This document shows, in pieces, positions 15,849-24,180 of a DNA stretch of 44,392 bases. Location of the stretch: assembly GCF_026586675.1 (NCBI RefSeq), contig NZ_JAODIX010000001.1:139139-183530 (forward strand), read 5' to 3'. Position numbers and translations under genes: made by a program. A model generated the notes under the pieces. The model did not search any database. It was not told the origin of the DNA and saw only the letters and a program-made list of their open reading frames with translations. The stretch's first letter is position 1; every line of letters begins with the position of its first letter. Source of the stretch: Halorubrum yunnanense. GTDB lineage: Archaea > Halobacteriota > Halobacteria > Halobacteriales > Haloferacaceae.

Positions 15849-17357
15849 ATGCGACTCCCACAACGACAGCTCGCGGTCCTCGAGGCCGCGAGCGCGACGG
15901 ACGAACGGACGATAGACGAGATGGCGACGGCGACGGGGCTGAAACCCGAGACGGTCGTCGGCGCCGCCTTCGACCTCCGCGACGAGGGACTCCTCTCGCT
16001 GGCGGAGCGCACCGTCGACACCCTGGACCTCACTGACGAGGGACGGCGCTACGTCGACGGCGGGCTCCCCGAGACGCGGCTCTACCGCGCCGGGCTGGCG
16101 CTTGACGCCGACGAGTCCGCGGTGTCGATGGGGGAGGTCATCGGCGAGGCCGGCCTCGAGGGACCCGAAGTCGACATCGCGCTCTCGAACTTCGCGCGGA
16201 AGGGCCTCGGGTCGATCGACTCTGGCGAGCTACGGGTCGATCCCGACGTCGACCCCGACGCCGACCCGGAAGCGGCCGCGCTCGCGGCGCTCGTCGAGGG
16301 CGACGACCCCGCGGCCGACGAGGCCGTTCTCGACCAGCTCGACTCCCGCGGGCTCGTCGACCGCGCCGAGTCGGTCACCCGCTCCGCGACGCTCACGGAG
16401 GACGGCGTCGACGCCCTGATGACGGGCGTGGAGGCGACGGAGACCGTCTCGGAGCTCACGCCGGAGCTGCTCGCCAGCGGCGAGTGGCGCGACGTGGAGT
16501 TCTCCGAGTACAACGTCGAAGCCGACGCGCCGACGGCGCGCGGCGGCCGGAAACACGTGCTCCGCCGGACCGCCGACCGCGTGAAGGACGTCCTCGTCGG
16601 CATGGGCTTCCAGGAGATGGAGGGCCCCCACGCCGACAGCGACTTCTGGATCAACGACTGCCTGTTCATGCCCCAAGACCATCCGGCTCGGACGCACTGG
16701 GACCGGTTCGCGCTGGACGTCGACCCGATGGACCGGATCCCGGACGAGCTGATCGCTCGCGTCGAGGCGACCCACCGCGACGGGTGGGGAGTCGACGGCG
16801 ACGGCTACCACTCGCCGTGGTCCGAGGAGTTCGCCCGCGAGGTCGCCCTCCGGGGCCACACCACCTCGCTGTCGATGCGCTACCTCTCCGGCATCGCGGG
16901 CGCCGAACTCGAACCGCCGCAGCGCTACTTCTCCGTCGAGAAGGTGTATCGCAACGACACGCTGGACCCGACGCACCTCCTCGAGTTCTTCCAGATCGAG
17001 GGGTGGGTGATGGCCGAGGACCTCTCGGTGCGCGACCTGATGGGCACCTTCGAGGAGTTCTACCGGCAGTTCGGGATCACGGACATCCGTTTTAAGCCGC
17101 ACTACAACCCGTACACGGAGCCGTCATTCGAACTGTTCGGGGAACACCCGGAGACCGGCGAGGAGATCGAGATCGGCAACTCCGGCGTCTTCCGCGAGGA
17201 GGTCACCGGCCCGCTCGGCGTCGACTGCGACGTGATGGCGTGGGGGCTCGCCTTGGAGCGGCTCGCCATGCTGACCACCGGCGCGGAGGATATCCGCGAC
17301 CTCCACGGGACGCTGGCAGACATCGACTTCCTGCGGAACGCGGAGGTGAGCTACTGA
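15849..17357 (+). CDS. pheS: Phenylalanyl-tRNA synthetase alpha subunit
   Basis: This is the catalytic subunit of the (alpha-beta)2 enzyme that charges tRNA-Phe. It has 502 residues, the normal archaeal length. The N-terminal about 200 residues are winged-helix tRNA-binding domains (LPQRQLAVLEAASATDERTIDEMA). The class II core follows, including HVLRRTADRVKDVLVGMGFQEMEGP, the Phe-pocket region PARTHWDRF, motif 2 around YFSVEKVYRND and motif 3 GVDCDVMAWGLALERLAML. I chose ATG 15849 because homologues start MRLP. An in-frame ATG at 15834 adds five residues. The stop overlaps the pheT start by one base, so the two subunits are coupled. Confidence 0.96.
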   Translation: MRLPQRQLAVLEAASATDERTIDEMATATGLKPETVVGAAFDLRDEGLLSLAERTVDTLDLTDEGRRYVDGGLPETRLYRAGLALDADESAVSMGEVIGEAGLEGPEVDIALSNFARKGLGSIDSGELRVDPDVDPDADPEAAALAALVEGDDPAADEAVLDQLDSRGLVDRAESVTRSATLTEDGVDALMTGVEATETVSELTPELLASGEWRDVEFSEYNVEADAPTARGGRKHVLRRTADRVKDVLVGMGFQEMEGPHADSDFWINDCLFMPQDHPARTHWDRFALDVDPMDRIPDELIARVEATHRDGWGVDGDGYHSPWSEEFAREVALRGHTTSLSMRYLSGIAGAELEPPQRYFSVEKVYRNDTLDPTHLLEFFQIEGWVMAEDLSVRDLMGTFEEFYRQFGITDIRFKPHYNPYTEPSFELFGEHPETGEEIEIGNSGVFREEVTGPLGVDCDVMAWGLALERLAMLTTGAEDIRDLHGTLADIDFLRNAEVSY

Positions 17358-19093
17358 TGCCCGTCGTCGACATCGACACCGACGAGCTGCGCGGGCTCAC
17401 CGGCCGTACCGACACCACGGACGCGGAGTTCGAGGAGGACCTGTTCGGCCTCGGCCTGGAGTTCGAAGGAGAGACCGACGACGGGCTCCTCCAGTTCGAG
17501 TTCGCGCCCGACCGCCTCGACCGGCTGAGCGTCGAGGGCGTCGCGCGCTCGCTGCGCTACCACTACGGCGACGACCGCGGCGTCTACGTCCCTGAGACGA
17601 ACGACCCCGAGTGGACGATCGAGGTCGACGAGTCGGTCCCGGACGAGCGCCCGTACGTCACGGGCGCCGTGGTCCGCGGCGCCGACCTCGATGAGGGCGC
17701 GCTCGAGTCGCTGATCCAGCTCCAGGAGAAGCTCCACGCGACGATGGGTCGCGGCCGCGAGAAGGGCGCGATCGGGATCCACGACCTGGCGATGGTCAAG
17801 GGCGCGCCGCTCCAGGAGGGGTCTGAACCGTCGATCACCTACCGCGGCGTCGACCCCGACGGGGTGTCGTTCGTCCCGCTGGACGCGAACGACGAGCTGA
17901 CGCCGACCGAGGTGCTCGCCGAGCACGACACCGGTCGAACGTACGCCGACCTCGTCGAGGGCCTGGACCGGCACCCGGCGATCTACGACGAGCTCGGCCT
18001 CTTCTCGTTCCCGCCCGTCATCAACGGGAAGCGGACCGAGGTGACCACGGGCTCCCGCGAGCTGCTCGTCGAGCTCACCGGCACCGACCAGTGGACGATC
18101 GACCGGATGTGTAACATCATCTGCTACGCGCTCTCGGCGCGCGGCGGGACGGTTGAAAAGGTCGAGGTGAACTACGCCGACGGCGCGACGCATCCCAGCG
18201 AGTACGGCGCCGAACTGGTCCGCCCGAACTTCGACACCGACGAGAAGGCGGTGAAACACGACCGGATCGAGACCCTCCTCGGCGTTGACTTCGAGCCCGA
18301 GGAGGTCGTCGACTGCTTCGAGCGCGCCGGCCTCGAGGCCTCCTACACGCTCGACGAGGACGTCACCTACGAGGTGGAGATCCCGCCGTACCGCGTCGAC
18401 GTGCTCCACCCTCTCGACCTGGTCGACGACGTGGGGCGCGCGTACGGGTTCGATAACCTGGAGCCGCGCTACCCCGACGTGGGGACGGTGGGTGGCCGTC
18501 ACGAGCGCTCCCGGCTGGAGGACGCGGTCCGGACGAGCCTCGTCGGGCTCGGCTTCGAGGACCTGCTCAACTTCCACATGACGAGCGGGACCGAGAACTA
18601 CGACCGGATGCGCGTGGAGCCGGGGAGTTCGGCTCTCGGCGGCGGCGAGCCGGTCGAGATCACCGAGCCGTACAGCGAGGAGTACACCCAGCTCCGCACG
18701 TGGGCGCTCCCGTCGCTCGTGATGCTGTTAGAGCGGAACACGCACAACGCCTACCCGCAGGACGTCGCGGAGGTCGGCTTCGTCGCCGAGCGCGACGACG
18801 CGGGGGACACGAACGTCGCCGAGCGCCGTCACGTCGCCGGCGCGGTCGCCCGGCGCGACGCCTCCTACGAGGCCGCGAAGGGACGCCTGCAGGCGGTGTG
18901 CGACGATTTCGGCACCGACCTGGAGACCCCCCGTACCGAGCACCCCTCCTTTATCGACGGCCGGACCGCTACGGTCGTCGTCGACGGCGACGAGGTCGGC
19001 GTGATCGGCGAGCTGCACCCCGCGGTCCTCGTCGAACACGACTTGGAAGTCCCGGTCGCCGCCTTCGAGTTCGACCTCGACGCGCTGCGCTGA
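17357..19093 (+). CDS. pheT: Phenylalanyl-tRNA synthetase beta subunit
   Basis: This is the 578-residue structural and editing subunit of the PheRS heterotetramer. It begins MPVVDIDTDELRGLTG at the ATG sharing one base with the pheS stop. The B3/B4 editing region (about 90-260) contains EKLHATMGRGREKGAIGIHD. The B5 region is near 290-380 (VEVNYADG..GAELVRP, YEVEIPPYRVDVLHPLDLVDDVGRAYGFDN). The C-terminal class II-like domain ends IGELHPAVLVEHDLEVPVAAFEFDLDAL. The anticodon-binding ferredoxin-like domain of bacterial PheT is absent, as is normal in archaea. Confidence 0.96.
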   Translation: MPVVDIDTDELRGLTGRTDTTDAEFEEDLFGLGLEFEGETDDGLLQFEFAPDRLDRLSVEGVARSLRYHYGDDRGVYVPETNDPEWTIEVDESVPDERPYVTGAVVRGADLDEGALESLIQLQEKLHATMGRGREKGAIGIHDLAMVKGAPLQEGSEPSITYRGVDPDGVSFVPLDANDELTPTEVLAEHDTGRTYADLVEGLDRHPAIYDELGLFSFPPVINGKRTEVTTGSRELLVELTGTDQWTIDRMCNIICYALSARGGTVEKVEVNYADGATHPSEYGAELVRPNFDTDEKAVKHDRIETLLGVDFEPEEVVDCFERAGLEASYTLDEDVTYEVEIPPYRVDVLHPLDLVDDVGRAYGFDNLEPRYPDVGTVGGRHERSRLEDAVRTSLVGLGFEDLLNFHMTSGTENYDRMRVEPGSSALGGGEPVEITEPYSEEYTQLRTWALPSLVMLLERNTHNAYPQDVAEVGFVAERDDAGDTNVAERRHVAGAVARRDASYEAAKGRLQAVCDDFGTDLETPRTEHPSFIDGRTATVVVDGDEVGVIGELHPAVLVEHDLEVPVAAFEFDLDALR

Positions 19094-19107
19094 TCGGGAC
19101 CAGAAGC

Positions 19108-19114
19108 GATATAC
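19108..19114 (+). promoter_or_regulatory. TATA box of the 51-residue zinc-finger gene
   Basis: GATATAC is centred 27 bases before the GTG at 19138. This supports both the start and a separate, leaderless transcript for the small gene rather than read-through from pheT. Confidence 0.55.
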
Positions 19115-19137
19115 CCGTCTTCGCGAGTCGGCCGAGT

Positions 19138-19293
19138 GTGAACTGCGAACGCTGCGGGGAGGACACGTCGGTCGTACACCCCGACGTCGACGGGTTCCCG
19201 TACTACCTCTGCGTGCCGTGTGCGGAGGAGTGGGACGCGGTGCGCGACGCGACGACGACGGTCGGGTCGGCCGGCCGGTCGCCGGGGCGGTAG
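19138..19293 (+). CDS. Small C4 zinc-finger protein, 51 residues
   Basis: This very small protein starts at GTG 19138: VNCERCGEDTSVVHPDVDG, then PYYLCVPCAEEWDAVRD. Two CxxC pairs (C3, C6 and C27, C30) make one zinc knuckle of the CPxCG-like type common among haloarchaeal micro-proteins, several of which affect stress or biofilm behaviour in other species. The leaderless promoter at 19108-19114 and GC-ending codons support it as a real gene. The C-terminal 15 residues are low-complexity. The partner or function is unknown. Confidence 0.75.
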   Translation: MNCERCGEDTSVVHPDVDGFPYYLCVPCAEEWDAVRDATTTVGSAGRSPGR

Positions 19294-19334
19294 CGGTCGG
19301 GACGGCACCGTCGGACTCGACACCGAAACCGCGG

Positions 19335-20474
19335 CTACTCCTCGAACCCCTCTTCCCACCGGAACGCCCCGTCGCGCTGGACGACCTCGCCGTCGACCTC
19401 CGTCCGGGAGCGCCCGCTCACGTCGCTTATCATGTCGACGTGGACCGCGCTGTCGTTGCCGGACTCCCCTTCGGGCAGGCAGGCGTCGTAGGCGCGACCG
19501 ACCGCCATGTGGACGGTGTCGCCCATCTTCTCGTCGAAGAGGATCGAGTCGGTGAACCGGTCGATCCCGCGGTTCATCCCGATCCCGAGTTCGCCGAGCC
19601 GCCGGGCGCCCGGGTCGGTGTCGAGCACGCCCGCGAGCGCGTCTTCGCCGGCCTCCGCGGAGAAGTCCACCACTTCGCCCGCCTCGAAGACGAGGTGGAC
19701 GCCCCGGACGCGGGTCGCGTCGATCGTCATCGGCACGTCGAAGAAGGCCTCGCCCGCGGTGTCGTACGGGGCGGTGAACACCTCACCGGAGGGGAGGTTG
19801 TGTGAGTCGTACGCCACGGAGGCGGCGGAGTTGACCGCGGTGCGGCCCGCGATCGACATCGTCACGTCGGTGTCAGGCGCGCCGTCGCGCTCGGTGACGA
19901 GCCGGACCTCCTTCCCCTCATCGAGGATGGTCTTCATCTCTGCCATCTCCTCGGCGAGCGCCTCCCAGTCGCGGAGGACGGCGTCGTAGACGAACTCTTG
20001 ATACTCCTCGTAGGCCATCCCGGCCTGCTGTGCGAGGCTCCGGGTCGGGTGGACCGTCGACACCCAGTCGGTGTCCATCCGGGCCTCGCGGATGCCCCGT
20101 CTCGCTTTCACGTAGGCCTGGCGGGTTTCGCTCCCCACGTCGGCGCTCGCGGTCGTGTTGCGCCCGCCGCCAATCCGGAGGTAGGCGTCGGCGGCCTCGA
20201 AGATCGCGCGGTCGACGGCGGGATCCGCGTCGAAGTCGTCCGCGTCGACGTCGCCGTCGGCCTCCGCCTCTGCGCCTTTTAAATACGCCCGGGAGAGCTC
20301 GTCGGAGCCGTACAGCGTCGTCACGGTCGCCCCGCGCTCGCCGAGCGCCTCGGCGACGGCGACGCCCAGCTCGTGGGCGTCCTCCGCGACGCTGACGACG
20401 ACGTCGTCGCCGGCCTCGACCCGAGCGCTCCAGTCGACGAGCACTTCGGCGTGCTCGCGTACGCGTTCGTCCAT
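19335..20474 (-). CDS. M29 family aminopeptidase
   Basis: This 379-residue protein is a typical M29 (thermophilic metalloprotease, AmpS/PepS/T-like) aminopeptidase. It would remove N-terminal residues from peptides using two metal ions in the cytoplasm. Visible metal-site regions are GEVFTAPYDTAGEAFFDV, GIGMNRGIDRFTDSILFDEKMGDTVHMAVG and AVHVDMI. I chose ATG 20474 (MDERVREHAEVLVDWS) because a TATA box lies 27 bases before it. The frame is open to 20954, but the extra part does not resemble the family. Its start faces the zinc-ribbon gene's 3' end, so it has its own promoter. Confidence 0.9.
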   Translation of the reverse strand: MDERVREHAEVLVDWSARVEAGDDVVVSVAEDAHELGVAVAEALGERGATVTTLYGSDELSRAYLKGAEAEADGDVDADDFDADPAVDRAIFEAADAYLRIGGGRNTTASADVGSETRQAYVKARRGIREARMDTDWVSTVHPTRSLAQQAGMAYEEYQEFVYDAVLRDWEALAEEMAEMKTILDEGKEVRLVTERDGAPDTDVTMSIAGRTAVNSAASVAYDSHNLPSGEVFTAPYDTAGEAFFDVPMTIDATRVRGVHLVFEAGEVVDFSAEAGEDALAGVLDTDPGARRLGELGIGMNRGIDRFTDSILFDEKMGDTVHMAVGRAYDACLPEGESGNDSAVHVDMISDVSGRSRTEVDGEVVQRDGAFRWEEGFEE

Positions 20475-20497
20475 GCGCGGGTGTTTCGGGGGATCAG

Positions 20498-20505
20498 TTA
20501 AATAT
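20498..20505 (-). promoter_or_regulatory. TATA box of the M29 aminopeptidase gene
   Basis: On the minus strand ATATTTAA is centred 27 bases before the ATG at 20474. This fits a leaderless transcript and decides the start. Confidence 0.6.
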
Positions 20506-20619
20506 GCACTCTCCCCCGCGAGGTCCGTGCGCTGATATCTGCCGGCCGGCAGACCCCCGGAACGCGTCAGAGGGACAACCGGCGTCCCGACGGGCGCGTG
20601 ACCCGGGCGAGCGTGGTCG

Positions 20620-21519
20620 TCAGTCGAGCCGGTTTCCACAGAGCGGACAATAAAACGCGTCCGCGTCGACGCCCTTGCCACAGTACCGGCAGTACACGTC
20701 GTGTTGACTCCCGTCGTTTCCACCGGGATCGGACTCCCGTGTCGCCTCGTCGGCGCTCGCTTTGTCGGGGCGAAACGCTTCGGTCTCGTCGGTGCCGCTA
20801 CCCGTCTCCGGCCCCGTCCCGAATATCTCGGTATCGCCGCCCGTCTCGGTCGCGTCAGTGCCCGGTCCCGGATCGAACACTCTCGTGTCCCCGTCGGCTT
20901 CGTCCGCAGCAGTCGTCGCCGGCTCGGGGTCGACCACCGGCTCGCCTCGTTCACCCGGTGGCGCGCTCAGGTCCACGGGGTCGACGTGCAGTTCGTGGAC
21001 GGTGTAGATACCCACCTCGTCGACCATCCGATTCCTCGCGTCGTCACCGCACAGCGGCGGCCGGTCTTCGGAGCGGAGAGCGACGAAGCCCGGCCGCCCG
21101 GCGTGGAACGCGACGTAGTAGTCGCCGCTGTAGACCCGGTCGGAGAGCTCGACGTACCCCGTGAACGACGTCCCGGAGAGGTCCCCGATGACCCTCTCGA
21201 TCGGCAGATCGCCCGTGTAGCGCCGCAACTGTCGCTTCCCCCTCCCGTGTACGGCGACGAGATACGGGAGTTCCGGCGCGGGCGCCTCTCGGGCCCGGTC
21301 GACTCGCCCGGTCTCGCCCGGCGAGGGGAGGTCCCGATTCGCACGGACGGCGAACCCGTTGACGACCAGTATCGACGTCCGCCCCGCCGACGTCGACCAA
21401 TCTAACCCCCCCGAGAACCTCCGGCCCGCCGATCCGAACTCTTCGAGAGAGCGCGATCCGGGACCGTCTACTGGTACCGAATCCCAATGGTCGGTGATCG
21501 ATTGTACGTCGTACTCCAT
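20620..21519 (-). CDS. Zinc-ribbon protein with acidic linker
   Basis: This is a 299-residue protein of unknown function. The N-terminal about 170 residues form a globular domain (YDVQSITDHWDSVPVDGPGSRSLEEFGSAG). Residues 185-265 are an acidic Thr/Asp/Glu-rich linker. The C-terminus is a zinc ribbon with two CxxC pairs (VYCRYCGKGVDADAFYCPLCGNRL). GAGGT lies just before the ATG at 21519 and could serve as a ribosome binding site. An upstream ATG at 21636 would add 39 residues that look non-coding. The ribbon type is common in proteins of many roles, so no function is proposed. Confidence 0.7.
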   Translation of the reverse strand: MEYDVQSITDHWDSVPVDGPGSRSLEEFGSAGRRFSGGLDWSTSAGRTSILVVNGFAVRANRDLPSPGETGRVDRAREAPAPELPYLVAVHGRGKRQLRRYTGDLPIERVIGDLSGTSFTGYVELSDRVYSGDYYVAFHAGRPGFVALRSEDRPPLCGDDARNRMVDEVGIYTVHELHVDPVDLSAPPGERGEPVVDPEPATTAADEADGDTRVFDPGPGTDATETGGDTEIFGTGPETGSGTDETEAFRPDKASADEATRESDPGGNDGSQHDVYCRYCGKGVDADAFYCPLCGNRLD

Positions 21520-21706
21520 TTTACCTCTTAATGTCACGTCGGCAAAGCAACTCTTTCGGTTCCGGAACGACCTCGGTCGGCGGTCTCGCGGGGGCGAGAG
21601 CGACACGTGACCCCGGACCGCCGGGGTGCACGTCATCTCGTTCCCGACGGAGCGGAGACCGGACCGCGGAGCCGCGGGGCCGAGACCGAGGGACCTGACC
21701 GGGTCG

Positions 21707-23506
21707 CTACGACAGACCGAGCAGCGCCGCGATCTCGTCGAGGTAGTCGTCGTAGATCCCGACAGCGGACTCGATCGGGTCCGGCGACGCCATGTCGATG
21801 CCGGCGAGTTCGACGACGTTCAGGGGGTAGTCGGAGCCGCCGGCCCGCAGCATCTCGCGGTAGTCGGCGGCCGCGGGCTCGCCCTCCTCTAAGACCCGCT
21901 CGACGATCGCGGCGGCCGCGGAGATGCCGGTCGCGTACTGGTACACGTAGAAGTCGTAGTAGAAGTGGGGAATGCGCTCCCACTCGCGCTCGACACCGCC
22001 GGTCAGCTCGGTGGGCGCGTAGTAGTCGCCCTTCAGACCGGCGTACATCTCGTCGAAGGCGTCGGGCGTGAGCGCGTCGCCGGCCTCCACCCGCTCGTGG
22101 ATCCGCTGTTCGAACGTCGCGAACATCGTCTGCCGGAAGAGCGTCGAGCGGAACCGCTCGAGGTACTCGTCGAGCACGTGCGTCCGCAGCTCGTCGTCCT
22201 CGACCGTGTCGAGCAGGTGGTGGGTGAGCAGGGTCTCGTTGACGGTGGAGGCGATCTCCGCGACGAAGATCTCGTAGCTCGCGTCGTGCCACGGCTGGGC
22301 GTCGCCCGCGAGCTCCGAGTGCATCGAGTGGCCGAGCTCGTGGGCCAGCGTGTACATCGAGGCGATGTCGTCCTGGTAGTTCATCATGATGTACGGCTGG
22401 GTGTCGTAGGTCCCGGAGGAGAACGCGCCGGAGCGCTTCCCGCGGTTCTCGTAGACGTCGACCCACCGCGAGTCGAGCCCCTCTGCCATCCGATCCTGGT
22501 ACGCCTCGCCGAGCGGCGCGACCGCCTCGATCACCCACTCGCGGGCTTGGTCGTACTCGACGTCCGGCCCCTGATCGCCCGTCAACGACATGTACAGGTC
22601 GTGGCTCTCCAACTGGTCGACACCGAGGGCCGCCTCCTTCAGCTCCGCGTGCCGGTGGAGCACGTCGAGGTTGTCGTCGACCGTGTCGACGAGCGTGTCG
22701 TACACCTCGACGGGGACGTTCGAGCCGTCGAGCGCGGCCGCCCGGGCGCTGTCGTAGCCACGGATCTCGGCGCTCGTCGCGTGCTCGCGGACGGCCTTCT
22801 CGAGGGAGGTGCCGACCGTGTTGCGCACGTCTCCCCACTGCTCGTAGAACGTCTCGTGGACGCGGCGGCGGAAGTCGCGGTCGGGGTTCGTCTGGAGCTT
22901 CGTGAAGTTCGACTGCGTGATCTCGGTCTCCTCGCCGTCGGGGTCCTCGACGACGCCGTAGGTCATGTCGGCGTTCGTCAGCATCGAGTAGATCTCGCTC
23001 GGGGCGTCGGTGACCTCCGACAGGTCGGCGAGCACCTCTTCGACCTCCGCCGAGCGCGTGTGCGCTTTCATCCGCAACACGTCGTTCAGGTAGTGCTCGT
23101 ACGCCTCCAGGGCGGGCTCGCTCTCGAGGAACTCCCCGACCCCCGCCTCGGTCAGCGACTGCAACTCGGGCTCGAGGTAGGAGAGCGCGCTCGAGGCCTC
23201 GGAGCTCAGCGACGACGCGCGCGCCGACATCGCCTGGTACTCCTGGTTCCGCGTGTCCTCGGAGCCGCGGAGGCGGGCGTACGTCGTCACCTGCTGGAGC
23301 TCCCGGAATATCTCCTCGCGGAGCTCGAGCAGCTCCAGCAGCGTCGCGGCGTCCTCCGTGACGCGCCCCTCGTAGTCGCGGAGCTCGTCGATCCGGTCGG
23401 CGACCGCCTCGTAGGCCGTCTCCCACGCCTCGTCGTCCTCGTAGATGTCGCGGAGGTCCCACTTGTACGCCTCGTCGATCGCCGCCCGCTCGGGAACCGA
23501 ACTCAT
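21707..23506 (-). CDS. pepF: Oligoendopeptidase F (M3 peptidase)
   Basis: This 599-residue cytosolic zinc peptidase cleaves short oligopeptides. It begins MSSVPERAAIDEAYKWDLRDIYEDDEAWE, the typical PepF N-terminus. The zinc motif LAHELGHSMHSE lies near residues 384-395 (HELGH), followed by the third-ligand region HDASYEIFVAEIASTVNETLL. Other family blocks include RSGAFSSGTYDTQPYIMMNYQDDI and the C-terminal YDFYVYQYATGISAA. The length equals the family norm. It is the last gene of a minus-strand run of peptidases and acetyltransferase, but 120-base gaps make an operon with rimI uncertain. Confidence 0.95.
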   Translation of the reverse strand: MSSVPERAAIDEAYKWDLRDIYEDDEAWETAYEAVADRIDELRDYEGRVTEDAATLLELLELREEIFRELQQVTTYARLRGSEDTRNQEYQAMSARASSLSSEASSALSYLEPELQSLTEAGVGEFLESEPALEAYEHYLNDVLRMKAHTRSAEVEEVLADLSEVTDAPSEIYSMLTNADMTYGVVEDPDGEETEITQSNFTKLQTNPDRDFRRRVHETFYEQWGDVRNTVGTSLEKAVREHATSAEIRGYDSARAAALDGSNVPVEVYDTLVDTVDDNLDVLHRHAELKEAALGVDQLESHDLYMSLTGDQGPDVEYDQAREWVIEAVAPLGEAYQDRMAEGLDSRWVDVYENRGKRSGAFSSGTYDTQPYIMMNYQDDIASMYTLAHELGHSMHSELAGDAQPWHDASYEIFVAEIASTVNETLLTHHLLDTVEDDELRTHVLDEYLERFRSTLFRQTMFATFEQRIHERVEAGDALTPDAFDEMYAGLKGDYYAPTELTGGVEREWERIPHFYYDFYVYQYATGISAAAAIVERVLEEGEPAAADYREMLRAGGSDYPLNVVELAGIDMASPDPIESAVGIYDDYLDEIAALLGLS

Positions 23507-23627
23507 ACCGTACGGTTCGCGCCCCGGGCACTAAGAGTTGTCAAAAGCGGAAGCTCCCGGGAGACGTGGACGGTGAGCGCGCGGCGGGCTCCCGGCCGGC
23601 CCGCGTGCCGCCGCCGCTCCGCGGGGA

Positions 23628-24101
23628 TCACTCCCCCGTCGCCCACTCGGCGAGGTCGACGACGAGCACGATGGCGTCCTCGCCGTCACGGTAGTAGTTC
23701 GAGACGCGACGGACCGGCTCGAACCCCTCGCCGGCGTACAGCGACCGGGCGACCGCGTTGCTCTCGCGGACCTCAAGCCGCACGACAGCGACGCCGACGC
23801 CGCGGAGCCGTGCGAGCGCCGAGCGGAGGAGTCCCCGTCCGAGCCCCTCGCCCCGCGCGTCGGGGTGGACCGCGAGGTCCTTGACGTGGCCGATGTCGCG
23901 GCCGTGGTTCGGCGTGGAATCCGCGACGACGTAGCCGACGACCCCGGCGTCCCGCTCGGCGACGAGGAACGCCGGCTCGTCGAGCAGCCGCTCGAAGGCG
24001 TCGTACGGCCACGGATCCGAGAAGCAGGCCCGCTCGATCCGCACCAGCGCGAGCAGGTCCGCGCGCTCGACCCGACGGATCGTGGCGTCGACGGGGGTCA
24101 C
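23628..24101 (-). CDS. rimI: Ribosomal protein S18-alanine N-acetyltransferase-like GNAT
   Basis: This 157-residue GNAT acetyltransferase fits the RimI/archaeal Ard1 group, which acetylates protein N-termini using acetyl-CoA. The start is MTPVDATIRRVERADLLALVRIERACFSDPWPY. The acetyl-CoA loop is VKDLAVHPDARGEGLGRGLL (R/Q-x-x-G-x-G/A type). The C-terminal LEVRESNAVARSLYAGEGFEPVRRVSNYYRDGEDAIVLV is diagnostic for the RimI subgroup. In archaea this enzyme acts broadly on N-termini rather than only on S18. Confidence 0.88.
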   Translation of the reverse strand: MTPVDATIRRVERADLLALVRIERACFSDPWPYDAFERLLDEPAFLVAERDAGVVGYVVADSTPNHGRDIGHVKDLAVHPDARGEGLGRGLLRSALARLRGVGVAVVRLEVRESNAVARSLYAGEGFEPVRRVSNYYRDGEDAIVLVVDLAEWATGE

Positions 24102-24180
24102 GGTTCGGATTAGCAGCCGGGAGGAATAAACGCGACGGGACGTCGGAGCGGTGATCGTCGGGCTCGGGGTCGCACCGCTC

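Noticed and set aside
21965-23884. 639-codon plus-strand frame opposite pepF and rimI
   Set aside because: It runs across two genes whose own products carry full motif sets. The product is Val/Leu/Arg-rich without recognisable features.
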